A stretch of DNA of 64,000 bases. It comes from CG2-30-36-16 sp964372115 (GTDB lineage: Bacteria; Bacteroidota; Ignavibacteria; Ignavibacteriales; Ignavibacteriaceae). The notes beneath the pieces were generated by a model that worked only from the letters and a program-made list of their open reading frames with translations, did no database searches and had not been told where the DNA came from. The stretch is taken from NCBI GenBank assembly GCA_964372115.1, contig CAYJPN010000018.1, positions 39,768-103,767 on the forward strand, in the 5' to 3' direction. This document shows positions 9,929-20,230 of this stretch, one piece after another; within the stretch, counting starts at the first letter, position 1; the number at the start of each line of letters is the position of its first letter. The translations under genes were made by a program, and so were the position numbers.

Positions 9929-11224
9929 ATGAAAAAACTTTTTATAAATTTTGCTTTGCTTGTTTTGATTTGGCTGCCTTTGCAGTCATGTAATTCGGGT
10001 AATGAAAGTTCCGATACAAAATTGATCTATTGGTGTTCCAATAATAGTTATGAAATTCAATTCGCAAAAATTAAAACCGAAAATTGGAATAAAAACAATA
10101 AAGAGGTATCCGTAAAATATCAGCCTGTCCCGGAAGGACGATCAAGTGAAGAAATTATTCTCGCTGCGGTAGTTGGTAAAACTACTCCGGATATCTATTC
10201 GAACATGTGGCAGGGCGATGTTGAAGCTTATGCCCAAGCCGGTGTTTTGGTAGCGCTTGATACCCTAAATGGCTTTATGGATTTTCTTACTGAGAGATGC
10301 GATAGTGAAGTGATCGAAGAGATTAGATCGCTTGATGGACACATTTATCAGATTCCCTGGAAGATTAATCCGATAATGCTAATATACAATGAGAAGATGA
10401 TCGCGGATTTGGGTTCATCAACTCCGCCTCATACATACTCCGATTTTTTTAAATTCTCTGCAAAGTTTCAGAAAGATGTTAACGGCGACGGATATGTAGA
10501 CCGATGGTTCGGATATTCGGAAGTGCTTGTTACATGGTGGCAAAGATTTTTTGATTTTTATCCTCTTTACCTTGCGGCTTCGGGCGGAGCTCCGTTAGTA
10601 AAAAACAATAAGGCTGTTTTTGATAATAAATATGCTGTTGAAGTTTTTACGTTTTTGAGAACGCTGTATAAAAAAAATTATTTCTCAAAAGAACAACTCT
10701 CTGCACGGCAGGATGTTTTTTTATCCGAAGTAATCGCGACCAGATTTACAGGTCCGTGGGAAATAGCACACGCAGAGAAATTTAAACCAAAGGGATTTGA
10801 ATATAATTTTAGTTTTATGCCGGTACCCGATGATCATAAAGGTCCAATTTATACATATGGTGATCCTAAAAATATTGTAATATTTAAAACTTGTAAAAAA
10901 CCACAAGTTGCCTGGGAATATGTAAAAACACTAATTGATCGCGATGGTGATCTCAAACTTTTAGAATTGACCAATCAACTTCCGAGAAGAAAAAATATTA
11001 ACATCGATGCATATTTTAGTAAGTATTTCAGCGAAAACCCGAAAATGAAAATATTCGCGGAACAATCGAAATACGTTAGAGGAACAGATGCTTCGCCGGT
11101 GCTCAAAGAAGTTTTCGATTTGATTTCTCAAGAGTATGAGGCTTGTGTTATTTACGGAATGAAAACACCCGAACGGGCTGTAAAAGATGCTTCGGATGCA
11201 GTTAATTTATTATTTCTAAAGTAA
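9929..11224 (+). CDS. ABC transporter sugar-binding lipoprotein
   Basis: This 431-residue solute-binding protein belongs to the family-1 (MalE/UgpB-like) extracellular binding proteins. The N-terminus is a lipoprotein signal with lipobox LQSC (Cys21). Typical features follow: LIYWCSNN at the mature start, NEKMIADLG, a hinge region around SGGAPLV, and GPWEIAHAEKF. It is followed directly by two permeases (stop and start overlap as TAATG). The binding partner is predicted to be an oligosaccharide, and the GH130 and GH2 genes downstream point to mannosides. A T/G-rich run at residues 310-320 is not unusual. Confidence 0.9.
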   Translation: MKKLFINFALLVLIWLPLQSCNSGNESSDTKLIYWCSNNSYEIQFAKIKTENWNKNNKEVSVKYQPVPEGRSSEEIILAAVVGKTTPDIYSNMWQGDVEAYAQAGVLVALDTLNGFMDFLTERCDSEVIEEIRSLDGHIYQIPWKINPIMLIYNEKMIADLGSSTPPHTYSDFFKFSAKFQKDVNGDGYVDRWFGYSEVLVTWWQRFFDFYPLYLAASGGAPLVKNNKAVFDNKYAVEVFTFLRTLYKKNYFSKEQLSARQDVFLSEVIATRFTGPWEIAHAEKFKPKGFEYNFSFMPVPDDHKGPIYTYGDPKNIVIFKTCKKPQVAWEYVKTLIDRDGDLKLLELTNQLPRRKNINIDAYFSKYFSENPKMKIFAEQSKYVRGTDASPVLKEVFDLISQEYEACVIYGMKTPERAVKDASDAVNLLFLK

Positions 11225-12096
11225 TGTTGATAAAAGTGATAATCAGAAAAAAAATATTACCCTACTTACTTGTCTCTCCATACATAGTACATTTTTTACT
11301 ATTCGTGGCGTTCCCGGTTGTATTTTCTATCGTTCTTACGTTCCATAAATGGAATATCATTGCACCTATGGAATACTCCGGCTTTAGTAATTATACAAGA
11401 TTATTTAATGATAAAACTTTTTTAAAATCAATCCTCAACACACTTACATTTTTAGTTATTCACATTCCCCTGCAAATAATTGTTGCGCTATTTCTTGCAG
11501 AAATATTAAATCAAAAAATAAAATTGCGCGGAGTTTTTAGAGGCGCGTTTTTTCTTCCCGTAATTGTTTCCGGAGTTGTAGTTACAATTTTATGGCAACA
11601 GCTCTTCGGATTTGATACCGGACTGTTCAACAGATTATTAACAGGCGCCGGGCTTAGTAAGATTGGGTGGTTAACAGACCCGAATATTGCGATGGTTTCA
11701 ATTGCCGTTATGGCAACATGGAAAAATGTAGGGCTTTACATCATCCTCTTTTTAGTCGGACTTCAAACAGTACCGGCGCAATATTACGAAGCCGCCGATC
11801 TTGAAGGCGCAAACCATTGGCAAAAATTTTTCAAAATTACTCTGCCGATGATAAACCCGACGATTTTTATGGTCGTAATCCTTTCTACCATCGGAGGCTT
11901 CTCATTATTTATTGAGCCCTATATTATGACCGGCGGCGGACCATTAAACAGCACAATTTCTGCAGTGCTTTACATTTATAAGCAAGGCTTCTTCTATTAC
12001 CACATGGGTTATGCCGCAACTTTAGGTTTGTTTTTTGCATTTATAATTTTGGCTGTTGTAGTAATTCAGAAAAAATTTATTGAGAAAGACCATTGA
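11224..12096 (+). CDS. Sugar ABC transporter permease, MalF/UgpA type
   Basis: This 290-residue inner-membrane protein has six predicted membrane segments. The cytoplasmic EAA loop that docks on the ATPase is visible as EAADLEGANHWQKFFKITLP (residues about 190-209). The N-terminus LLVSPYIVHFLLFVAFP is typical of the UgpA/MsmF branch. It overlaps the binding-protein stop by one base and the next permease by four, showing a coupled operon. The matching ATPase is not adjacent and is most likely the one at 26015. Confidence 0.92.
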   Translation: MLIKVIIRKKILPYLLVSPYIVHFLLFVAFPVVFSIVLTFHKWNIIAPMEYSGFSNYTRLFNDKTFLKSILNTLTFLVIHIPLQIIVALFLAEILNQKIKLRGVFRGAFFLPVIVSGVVVTILWQQLFGFDTGLFNRLLTGAGLSKIGWLTDPNIAMVSIAVMATWKNVGLYIILFLVGLQTVPAQYYEAADLEGANHWQKFFKITLPMINPTIFMVVILSTIGGFSLFIEPYIMTGGGPLNSTISAVLYIYKQGFFYYHMGYAATLGLFFAFIILAVVVIQKKFIEKDH

Positions 12097-12911
12097 AAAA
12101 ACTTAAATCAATACTGTTTTATACAGCTCTTACCATATGCGCGGTGATATTTGTCTATCCATTTTATTGGATGGTGATCGCATCTATCGCTCCGGAAAAT
12201 GAAATCGGCAGTCTGACAATTATTCCTACCGCTTTAACGTTAAGTAGTTATTCTCAAATGGTTGATAAAATACCTATCGGCGGAGCATTTATTAACAGCC
12301 TTATCGTTGCTTCTTCAATCACAATGGGGGTTTTAATTTTTGGTTCGATGATCGGTTACGCACTCTCGAAACTTGAGTTTAAAGGAAGGGATTTGATTTT
12401 TTATATTATCATTTTCACGATGACATTACCCTTCCAGATTACACTTATACCACAGTACATTATTATGGTAAAGTTCGGCTGGATTGATACATATTGGGCA
12501 TTAATTATCCCTTATCTGATAAACGCGTTAAGTATTATAATGTTTAGACAATATTTTAAGTCTATCCCTGATAGTTTAATTGATGCGGCAAGGCTTGATG
12601 GCTGCAACGAGTTGCAAATAATTTTCAGAATACTTTGGCCCAACTCGATGCCGGCGATAATAACAATCGGGATTATAACTTTTATGGCATCATGGAATGA
12701 AGTACTCTGGCCTTTGATAGTAATTCGGGACGAGAGTTTAATGACAATGCCGCAGCTTGTTACATTATTTGCCGTTGGTGGAAGGGCTGAATCTCAATTA
12801 GGAGTGAAACTTGCATCGGCAGTAATGCTTGCGTTGCCTATTGTGCTGGCGTATTTATTCTTCCAGAAATATTTTATACAAAGTATGGCATCAACAGGAA
12901 TAAAAGAATAG
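12093..12911 (+). CDS. Sugar ABC transporter permease, MalG/UgpE type
   Basis: This second permease (272 residues, six membrane segments) begins with TTG in the sequence TTGA, overlapping the preceding stop. The EAA loop is DAARLDGCNELQIIFRILWP (residues about 165-184). PFYWMVIASI near the N-terminus and WNEVLWPLIV later are family signatures. It pairs with the permease upstream to form the heterodimeric channel for the lipoprotein-bound sugar. The next gene is 42 bases downstream and encodes a GH130 enzyme, linking import to phosphorolysis. Confidence 0.92.
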   Translation: MKKLKSILFYTALTICAVIFVYPFYWMVIASIAPENEIGSLTIIPTALTLSSYSQMVDKIPIGGAFINSLIVASSITMGVLIFGSMIGYALSKLEFKGRDLIFYIIIFTMTLPFQITLIPQYIIMVKFGWIDTYWALIIPYLINALSIIMFRQYFKSIPDSLIDAARLDGCNELQIIFRILWPNSMPAIITIGIITFMASWNEVLWPLIVIRDESLMTMPQLVTLFAVGGRAESQLGVKLASAVMLALPIVLAYLFFQKYFIQSMASTGIKE

Positions 12912-12953
12912 AAAAGTATTATTTAAAATGATAGAAAAACAATATGAGAAAAG

Positions 12954-14405
12954 ATGAAAGCAATTAGAACAAGAATAGTAATTAAACCTGATTACAAAAG
13001 AGTTGTCTATAGACCGTTTACGGTAATGTCCGAAGAAAGAATTATAAAAATTATTGGTAGAATTCTTTCTCTTCCTGAAAAGGAAGTCAAAAAAGAACTA
13101 AAGCAAGTGAGAACAGATTTTGAAGAACGACATCAAAGGCTGCGCAATTTTTTTCTTAACCGATTTGAGCAAATGAAAAAATATTTGCTGACAGACCAGG
13201 ATTTAAGCGAGGAGCGTAAATTATTAATCGGAGCATATTTTACTCAAGAATATTCGATGGAGTCCGCTGCTCTTTTTAATCCTTCAATGGTTTGGCATCC
13301 AGATCAATCAGCCCTCCCCGAAGGAAGTCGTCGTTTTATTTTAAGTTTGCGTGCCACAGGCGAAGGGCACATTTCATCTATTACTTTCAGATCGGGGGTT
13401 ATTGATAATGAAAACAGAATAAGCATCGATGCACCAACCAGATATGTAACTGCTTCAGAAAGTATTGCAAACCCTGTTTATGAGAAAACGCTTTTTGAAA
13501 GAAAGCTGTTTGAGCTGGATTTGCTTAATGAATTCGCAAAAATAATTATTGATAGTCTCGGGGATAATTTTACTATTACTGATCTTGAAGATTGTATAAA
13601 AATATTAATACGTCCCTACAAAAATAAAGTTAGTGAAAATGAGCTGATAGCAAAAAGTATTTTATCTCTAGCTCTTTCAAATTATGAAATTCAATATTCG
13701 CCGGAACAAAGACTTTCGGAGCGAATAATTTTTCCTCATTCACCTTCGGAGATTAATGGAATTGAGGATGCTCGCTTTGTTGAGTTTTATGATGAAAACG
13801 GGGATCGGGCTTATTACGCTACTTATACAGCCTTCGATGGTAAAGTTGTTTTTCCCCAGCTTCTTGAAACTAAGGATTTCCTTAATTTTAAAATAAGCAC
13901 CTTGAATGGACCTGAAGTACAAAATAAAGGAATGGCACTTTTCCCCAGAAAAATTAACGGGCTTTATGCAATGATTTCCAGACAAGATAATGAAAATATT
14001 TTTTTAATGTATTCAGAGCATCTTCATTTCTGGTACACAAAACAATTAATTTTAAAACCAACTTATCCATGGGAATTTGTACAGCTTGGTAACTGCGGTT
14101 CGCCAATTGAGACTGAGGCAGGTTGGTTAGTGTTAAGTCATGGCGTCGGGGCTATGCGCGAATATTCTATCGGTGCATTTTTATTAGACAAAGATGATCC
14201 GTCAAAAGTTATCGGTCGTTTGGAAGAACCGCTATTGACGCCCAATGAAAATGAAAGAGAAGGTTATGTGCCTAATGTGGTTTATAGCTGCGGCGGCGCA
14301 ATTCATGGAGATGAACTTATAATTCCTTATGCAATGTCTGACCATGCAAGCAGCATTGCAAAAGTCAATTTAAGCGAATTACTAAAAAAATTAACTGAAG
14401 CATGA
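12954..14405 (+). CDS. GH130 family beta-mannoside phosphorylase (long form)
   Basis: This cytoplasmic enzyme has 483 residues. A helical N-terminal part of about 140 residues is followed by a five-bladed propeller. The proposed proton donor is Asp272 in GIEDARF. Other family marks are ALFPRKINGLYAMISRQD and GNCGSPIETEAGWLVLSHGVG, where the His of HGV is one of the phosphate-contacting residues in GH130 phosphorylases. GH130 enzymes split beta-mannosides with phosphate to give mannose 1-phosphate, and a minority are hydrolases. The retained HGV favours phosphorolysis. A second, shorter GH130 gene follows 30 bases later. Adjacent GH130 pairs with different chain-length preference on beta-1,2-mannosides are known from Thermoanaerobacter, so beta-1,2- and beta-1,4-linked substrates are both possible. 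Confidence 0.88.
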   Translation: MKAIRTRIVIKPDYKRVVYRPFTVMSEERIIKIIGRILSLPEKEVKKELKQVRTDFEERHQRLRNFFLNRFEQMKKYLLTDQDLSEERKLLIGAYFTQEYSMESAALFNPSMVWHPDQSALPEGSRRFILSLRATGEGHISSITFRSGVIDNENRISIDAPTRYVTASESIANPVYEKTLFERKLFELDLLNEFAKIIIDSLGDNFTITDLEDCIKILIRPYKNKVSENELIAKSILSLALSNYEIQYSPEQRLSERIIFPHSPSEINGIEDARFVEFYDENGDRAYYATYTAFDGKVVFPQLLETKDFLNFKISTLNGPEVQNKGMALFPRKINGLYAMISRQDNENIFLMYSEHLHFWYTKQLILKPTYPWEFVQLGNCGSPIETEAGWLVLSHGVGAMREYSIGAFLLDKDDPSKVIGRLEEPLLTPNENEREGYVPNVVYSCGGAIHGDELIIPYAMSDHASSIAKVNLSELLKKLTEA

Positions 14406-14435
14406 TTCAAGATCGTAAATAAAAAGGTAAATTAA

Positions 14436-15338
14436 TTGGAAATATCAAGATATGGCAAAAATCCCATCCTCACTAAAGAGGATGTCTCGTTCAAGATTAA
14501 CAGTATTTTTAATCCGGGGGCAGTTAAATACAACGGAAAATATTTACTCCTTTGCAGAGTTGAAATGCCGATAGGCAGATCATCATTTGTTGTTGCGGAA
14601 AGTGAAGACGGATATAACTTCACCGTTTCTTCAAAACCTTCACTTACTGCCGAAGATCATAAAGATTGTTATGATTATGTGAAATGGGGCGTTGAGGATG
14701 CAAGGATTACGCAAATTGAAAATACGTTTTATCTTACTTATACAGGCTACTCAAAATATCAGCCTGTGGTTATATTAGCCGAGACAACAAATTTTACTGA
14801 CTTTAAAATTCATGGTCCTATATCCGAACCATCTAATAAAGATTGCGCATTATTTCCTGAGAAAATTGACGGTTATTATTGGAAAGTTGATCGCCCAACC
14901 GCGGAAAACAGAAAAGATATCTGGATAAGTCGTAGCCCTGATCTAATTCACTGGGGCGGCTATAAAGCTCTTCTATCTCCGGAAGAAGGAACGTGGGAAT
15001 CGGAAAAAATCGGTACCTCAAGCAACCCAGTTAAAACTAAAGAAGGATGGCTCATGCTGTATCACGGAGTACGATCATTCGGTACATGGTCAATCTATAA
15101 ACTCGGTGTTGTTCTGCTTGATCTTGAAAAACCCTGGATTGTAAAAGGAAAAAGCAAAGAACCAATTCTTTCTCCCGAAAAAGATTATGAACGTATCGGT
15201 GATGTTAATAATGTTGTTTTCTCCAATGGTTGGATAATAGAAGATAACGGCGCTGTAAAAATATACTACTCCGGCGCTGATACTAATGTTTGTCTGGCTG
15301 AAACCAATGTCAGTTATCTTTTATCACTATGTAAATAG
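14436..15338 (+). CDS. GH130 family beta-mannoside phosphorylase (short form)
   Basis: The gene starts with TTG (product MEISRYGKNPIL), 30 bases behind the first GH130 gene. The 300-residue propeller has the proposed donor Asp88 in GVEDARI. It also shows NPGAVKYNGKYLLLCRVE in the first blade, CALFPEKIDGYYWKVDRP, and SSNPVKTKEGWLMLYHGV with the phosphate-site His. It lacks a signal peptide and so acts in the cytoplasm. It probably has a different chain length or linkage preference from the long form. The substrate cannot be fixed without biochemical or tree evidence. Confidence 0.88.
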   Translation: MEISRYGKNPILTKEDVSFKINSIFNPGAVKYNGKYLLLCRVEMPIGRSSFVVAESEDGYNFTVSSKPSLTAEDHKDCYDYVKWGVEDARITQIENTFYLTYTGYSKYQPVVILAETTNFTDFKIHGPISEPSNKDCALFPEKIDGYYWKVDRPTAENRKDIWISRSPDLIHWGGYKALLSPEEGTWESEKIGTSSNPVKTKEGWLMLYHGVRSFGTWSIYKLGVVLLDLEKPWIVKGKSKEPILSPEKDYERIGDVNNVVFSNGWIIEDNGAVKIYYSGADTNVCLAETNVSYLLSLCK

Positions 15339-15349
15339 TTAAAACAAGA

Positions 15350-16645
15350 ATGAAAAGAAAAATCTTATTAGTCAAATGGTTTTTGTTTACTACGCTTATT
15401 GTCGTCTGCAGCGAATTATCGTTTGGTCAGACTACATTTAATGTAAACAAATCACACCTCGATTATCTCTATAAAAAAATTGAAGTGAATGGTATGCAGA
15501 TGGCTGTAATTCATATTTACAGCAATGCTCCAGACTACAAATATATTGACGATGAGGACGAAGGGTATGCTTGTGTGGATGATGCAGCGCGTGCGGCAAT
15601 TTTTTATTTGGAATATTTTAAAACATACAATGATAGTTCAAGTCTTCTAAAATATTATAATCTTGTCGAGTTCCTCGTATATATGCAAGCGGAGAATGGC
15701 TTCTTCTACAATTTTGTTTGGAAAGATAACTCGATAAATAAAACTTATAAAACAAGCAAAGCTGAACCGAATTGGTGGTCGTGGAGAGCGCTCTGGGCGT
15801 TAATGGAAAATTTTAACGAATTTAAAAATTCAAATGATGATAGAGCCGTTAGAGTTAAACAAAGCATTGGAAAAAGCATTGAGGCGATCAAGAAATTAAT
15901 TCCAGCGGAGAAGAGAGAAATTGATATTGACGGAATAAATTTGCCTGACTGGCTTCCAGCGAAAACTGCATCCGATCAGTCCGCAATTTTAGTGCTGCTC
16001 CTTTCTGAATACTACCAGAATACAGGCGATAAAGAAATCCTTGCGTACATTAAATGCCTAATACAAGGCATCATGAAGATGCAGGTGAAAGATAAAGATT
16101 ATGAATTCGATGGCGCTTTTTTAAGCTGGGAAAATACATGGCACGGTTGGGGCAATTCCCAATCCTATGCATTACTCAAAGCGTATCAAATTTTGAAAGA
16201 TGAAAATATTAAAACAAGCGCTTTTTACGAGATAAATAATTTTTATGATCAACTTATTAAAAGAAATTTTTTAAGTTACTTCAAAGTGCGAAAACAGAAA
16301 CATCATTTTGAAACTTTAGAATCAAGCCAATATTCACAGATAGCTTATAACATAAGACCGATGATTTTTGCTCTATTGGAAGCATATAACATTACATCCG
16401 ACTCAGCTTATGCTATTAAGGCAGGTAGAGTTGCGCAATGGTTTATCGGTAGAAATCCCGCTTGTGAAGTTATGTATAATCCTCATGCCGGAATATTTTA
16501 TGATGGAATTGAAAATGAAAATTTAGTTAACAAAAACTCCGGTGCGGAATCTACTATTGAAGGATTGTTGTCTTTATTGAAAATTTCCCAAAACCCCGTT
16601 GCATTAAAGGAATTTGAAAACATAAATGATTTCCAATCTAAATAA
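15350..16645 (+). CDS. Secreted helical-toroid protein related to the C-terminal domain of the GT4 fusion at 30149
   Basis: A signal peptide (residues 1-26, LSFGQ) precedes an all-helical region of about 400 residues with the look of an (alpha/alpha) toroid. No enzyme family could be named. Two segments recur in the C-terminal half of the glycosyltransferase at 30149-32431. One is GYACVDDAARA (residues 72-82), compared with GYTTDDNARAL. The other is NKNSGAESTIEGLLSLL near the end, compared with NENQGAESTLAFLQSLL. The paired acidic residues in VDDAAR and the Glu of GAEST are candidate active-site residues. It lies 12 bases after the second GH130 gene, so a role on mannosides or a mannan-like glycan is inferred. 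Confidence 0.7.
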   Translation: MKRKILLVKWFLFTTLIVVCSELSFGQTTFNVNKSHLDYLYKKIEVNGMQMAVIHIYSNAPDYKYIDDEDEGYACVDDAARAAIFYLEYFKTYNDSSSLLKYYNLVEFLVYMQAENGFFYNFVWKDNSINKTYKTSKAEPNWWSWRALWALMENFNEFKNSNDDRAVRVKQSIGKSIEAIKKLIPAEKREIDIDGINLPDWLPAKTASDQSAILVLLLSEYYQNTGDKEILAYIKCLIQGIMKMQVKDKDYEFDGAFLSWENTWHGWGNSQSYALLKAYQILKDENIKTSAFYEINNFYDQLIKRNFLSYFKVRKQKHHFETLESSQYSQIAYNIRPMIFALLEAYNITSDSAYAIKAGRVAQWFIGRNPACEVMYNPHAGIFYDGIENENLVNKNSGAESTIEGLLSLLKISQNPVALKEFENINDFQSK

Positions 16646-16695
16646 AGTGATTATTCAGATTCATTAGCTCTTCACATCACTAAATTATTTAGCAA

Positions 16696-19185
16696 TTGGA
16701 AAATGAGACGAAGGTGACAAAAGTGACTGCAAAGCATAAATTGGATAAGAACTGGACATTTGCCTTAGCGGAATCCTCTTTTCCGATTGAAGGAATTACA
16801 AATAAAAAATTAAAGACCGGGAAACAGTTTGCCGCAACAGTTCCGGGAACAATTCATACTGATCTGCTCAACAACTGCCTCATCGACGATCCATTTTATT
16901 CAGATAACGAACTTAAAATGAGATGGATAACTGAACATGATTGGGTGTACCAAACTAAATTCGATTTTCAAAGCAGTACAAACAAAAACGTTGATCTTGT
17001 TTTTGAAGGCGTAGATACTATTGCTGAAGTTTATTTAAACAATATAAAACTGGGCAGTGCCGATAACATGTTTTTAACCTACGCGTATAACGTAAAAAAT
17101 ATATTGAAATCAACTGATAACACACTCAAGGTTATAATAAAATCCCCCGTCAAGTATGCTCTTCAGCAAGAAAAAAAATATGGGAAACTTCCCGTAGCTC
17201 TTAACTCAACCCGGGTTTATATAAGAAAAGCACAATATTCATTTGGCTGGGATTGGGGCCCTTCCTTCCCCACATCCGGAATTTGGCGCGATGTTTATTT
17301 GCGCGAAGAACCAAAATCAAAAATTGAAAGTTTAGTTTTCAACACCAATAAGCTTTATAAAAATTATGCTGATGTTGAAGTCGTCATCAGAGTCGATTCG
17401 CTTTCTTCAAAAAATATTTCTCTCCTGGTAACTCTGTTAAATGAAGAAAGTATTTACGAAAAAAAATTTCCGATTCGACAGACAATAGAAAGCCGCGCAG
17501 CTTTTAAAATTATAAACCCCAAGTTGTGGTGGCCAAATGGTGAAGGTGAACAAAATATATATCAGTTAGAAGTTAAAATTGTTGACGAACAAAATGCCGT
17601 TATTGATGAGGTACACAAAAAAATTGGAATCAGGACGATTGAATTAGTTCTAAAAGACAAAAAAACTTTAACTTTCAAATTCCGTATTAACAAAAAAGAT
17701 ATTTATACCAAAGGTGTAAACTGGATACCAGCCGATTCATTTCTTCCGAGAGTATCACATAAGAAATATTCTGATTTGCTTTTATTAGCGAAACAAGCCA
17801 ATGTTAATTTGGTTAGAGTGTGGGGTGGTGGAATATACGAGAATGATGAATTTTATGATTTGTGTGATGAGTTAGGATTACTTGTTTGGCAGGATTTCAT
17901 GTTCGCGTGCGGCGCTTATCCTGAGCAAAAGGAATTCATCTCAAATGTTAGTGAAGAAGTAACGCAAAATGTTTTTAGACTCCGACATCATGCATCCCTT
18001 GCTGTTTGGTGCGGCAATAATGAGAATGAGTGGATATGGTTTCAAGAGCAGAAAACATCCTATAAAAAGATGCCGGGGTACAAAATCTATCACTCAATTA
18101 TTCCGAAGATATTAACCAGGATTGACCCTCAACGCCCCTATTGGTCCTCTTCTCCTTTTGGAAATGATGATGACCCGAATTCTTTTAATAGCGGAAATAC
18201 TCACCAGTGGAAAATCTGGAGTATGTGGATCGATTACGATAATGTAAAAGACGATAAAAGTTTATTTGTAACAGAGTTTGGTTTTCAGGGTCCTGCAAAC
18301 AAAGATACATTCGAAAAATATCTACCTCAAAAGAATAGAAAATTTAGTGATCAAATCTTTGAACATCATAACAAGCAAGTAGAAGGACCTGAAAGAATAA
18401 CAAGATTTTTAAGTGGTCATCTGCCGATTAAGACAGAATGGGAAGATTATTTATACCTGACCCAGCTAAATCAAGCCTTCGCACTAAAGACCTGCCTTGA
18501 GTATTGGCGGACTAACGGAAGAACAAACGGCAGTATCATCTGGCAGCTAAATGATTGCTGGCCTGTTACAAGTTGGGCAATTGTTGATTCTGATATCAGA
18601 CCGAAAATAGCATACTATTTTGTTAAAAACACTTTCGCCCTTCAATTACTTTCTTTTAAAGATGAAGAAAGTAAAATCAAAATATTTCTGCTCAATCAAA
18701 ATCAAGATAGTATTAAAGGCAGGTTGAGACTGGCTGTTATTAGCACAATAACCGGTAAAATAGTTCAAGATTCTTCTAAAAATTTGGCTGTTAGTAACGA
18801 AGGGCTTACAGAAATCAATTCAGTTGTTCGCAAACATTTACCGCTCGACGAAAATTGGATTATTACAGCGGTACTATATGATGAATTAGATAAAATAATT
18901 TGCAAAAATTATTATCTAACAAAACCATGGAAACACGTGCAGTTAAAAAATCCAAAAATAAAATTGAAAATGTTGACTAAACTTCGTTCTACTCAATTAG
19001 TAATTAAGAGCGAACATCCGGTCTTTTTTGTTGATCTCTATCATCCCGACTTGATCTTTTCGGATAGAGGGTTTTTCATTTTGCCCGGTGAACAAATTGA
19101 ATTAAATGTTTTTGGAGAAGACATCAAATCAAATAAAGTTAAAGATATTAAAATCTTTTCACTGAATAGTTATTTAAAAAAATAA
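16696..19185 (+). CDS. GH2 family beta-mannosidase
   Basis: This 829-residue enzyme hydrolyses terminal beta-mannose. A sugar-binding sandwich with FEGVDTIAEVYLN is followed by RKAQYSFGWDWGPSFPTSGIW (a mannosidase-branch signature, residues about 165-185). The TIM barrel carries VRVWGGGIYENDEFYDLCDE. The acid/base Glu443 lies in WCGNNE and the nucleophile Glu527 in VTEFGF. No signal peptide is seen, so it acts in the cytoplasm on imported mannosides beside the GH130 pair. The listed TTG start has no ribosome site; an in-frame GTG at 16723 is preceded by AAGGTGA at 6 bases and may be the real start. Coordinates keep the longer form. Confidence 0.92.
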   Translation: MENETKVTKVTAKHKLDKNWTFALAESSFPIEGITNKKLKTGKQFAATVPGTIHTDLLNNCLIDDPFYSDNELKMRWITEHDWVYQTKFDFQSSTNKNVDLVFEGVDTIAEVYLNNIKLGSADNMFLTYAYNVKNILKSTDNTLKVIIKSPVKYALQQEKKYGKLPVALNSTRVYIRKAQYSFGWDWGPSFPTSGIWRDVYLREEPKSKIESLVFNTNKLYKNYADVEVVIRVDSLSSKNISLLVTLLNEESIYEKKFPIRQTIESRAAFKIINPKLWWPNGEGEQNIYQLEVKIVDEQNAVIDEVHKKIGIRTIELVLKDKKTLTFKFRINKKDIYTKGVNWIPADSFLPRVSHKKYSDLLLLAKQANVNLVRVWGGGIYENDEFYDLCDELGLLVWQDFMFACGAYPEQKEFISNVSEEVTQNVFRLRHHASLAVWCGNNENEWIWFQEQKTSYKKMPGYKIYHSIIPKILTRIDPQRPYWSSSPFGNDDDPNSFNSGNTHQWKIWSMWIDYDNVKDDKSLFVTEFGFQGPANKDTFEKYLPQKNRKFSDQIFEHHNKQVEGPERITRFLSGHLPIKTEWEDYLYLTQLNQAFALKTCLEYWRTNGRTNGSIIWQLNDCWPVTSWAIVDSDIRPKIAYYFVKNTFALQLLSFKDEESKIKIFLLNQNQDSIKGRLRLAVISTITGKIVQDSSKNLAVSNEGLTEINSVVRKHLPLDENWIITAVLYDELDKIICKNYYLTKPWKHVQLKNPKIKLKMLTKLRSTQLVIKSEHPVFFVDLYHPDLIFSDRGFFILPGEQIELNVFGEDIKSNKVKDIKIFSLNSYLKK

Positions 19186-19221
19186 CTTAGAAATATTTTG
19201 GATATACTCATTGGAGAAAAA

Positions 19222-20190
19222 ATGCAATATACAAAATTAGGTCGTAGCGGTTTAATGGTTAGCCGGCTATGTCTCGGCACAATGAACTTTGGCGCTATTA
19301 CTCCGGAAAAAGAAAGTTTTCAAATAATGAATCGCGCATTGGAACTCGGTATCAATTTTTTTGATACAGCAAATGTTTATGGTGGTAAAAGGGGTGAAGG
19401 CATTACAGAGAAACTTATTGGTAAATGGTTAAAAGAGAAAAAAGAACGGAGAGACACCATCGTTCTGGCAAGTAAAGTTTATGGTGAAATGGGAGAAAGA
19501 GTGAATGAAAAATATCTTTCTGCTTATCATATAAAAAAAGCTTGTGAAGATAGTCTAAAAAGAATGAAAACCGATCATATAGACTTATATCAAATGCACC
19601 ATGTTCATCGTGAGACTCCGTGGGATGAAATTTGGCAGGCGATGGAACAGTTAATACGCGAAGGCAAAATAATATATGTTGGCAGCAGCAATTTTGCAGG
19701 ATGGGATATAGCAACTGCAAATGAAGAAGCGCGCAAAAGAAATTTACTCGGATTAATTAGCGAACAAAGCAAGTACAATCTCTTCAATCGTAAAATTGAG
19801 CGGGAGATGATTCCAGCCTGTAATTATTATGGCGTAGGTATAATTCCATGGAGTCCTCTTGAAGGCGGGCTTCTTGGCGGTGTAATAAAAAACTTAAAAG
19901 AAGGAAGAAGAAATTCAACGGAAATTATAAATAAACTGAAAGCCAATAGAGAACAAATAGAAAAATGGGAAAACTTTTGCGATAAATTGGGGGAGGAACC
20001 GGCAAACACCGCTTTAGCATGGCTTTTAAATCAATCCGGTATTACTTCACCAATTATCGGTCCCAGAACTCTTCAACAATTAGAAACTTCTCAAAGAGCT
20101 TTTGAGATTAATCTTACAAAGGAATCATTATCAAAATTAGATGTTATATTTCCGCCGGCAGGACAGTCGCCGCAGTATTATGCATGGTAG
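19222..20190 (+). CDS. Aldo/keto reductase
   Basis: ATG at 19222 follows GGAG by 5 bases and gives a standard 322-residue single-domain reductase. The NADPH-dependent family tetrad is visible: Asp and Tyr in FFDTANVYG, Lys in VLASKVYG and His in LYQMHH. The cofactor-side segment IIPWSPLEGGLLGG and the late SPIIGPRTLQQLE are typical of the potassium-channel-beta/YajO-like branch. It reduces aldehydes or ketones, and in this locus it may act on a sugar or sugar-derived aldehyde; that substrate is inferred from position only. It sits 36 bases after the beta-mannosidase. Confidence 0.9.
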   Translation: MQYTKLGRSGLMVSRLCLGTMNFGAITPEKESFQIMNRALELGINFFDTANVYGGKRGEGITEKLIGKWLKEKKERRDTIVLASKVYGEMGERVNEKYLSAYHIKKACEDSLKRMKTDHIDLYQMHHVHRETPWDEIWQAMEQLIREGKIIYVGSSNFAGWDIATANEEARKRNLLGLISEQSKYNLFNRKIEREMIPACNYYGVGIIPWSPLEGGLLGGVIKNLKEGRRNSTEIINKLKANREQIEKWENFCDKLGEEPANTALAWLLNQSGITSPIIGPRTLQQLETSQRAFEINLTKESLSKLDVIFPPAGQSPQYYAW

Positions 20191-20230
20191 AAATAGATGA
20201 AATTTGTTCGGAATATCAGGAGCGCACCTT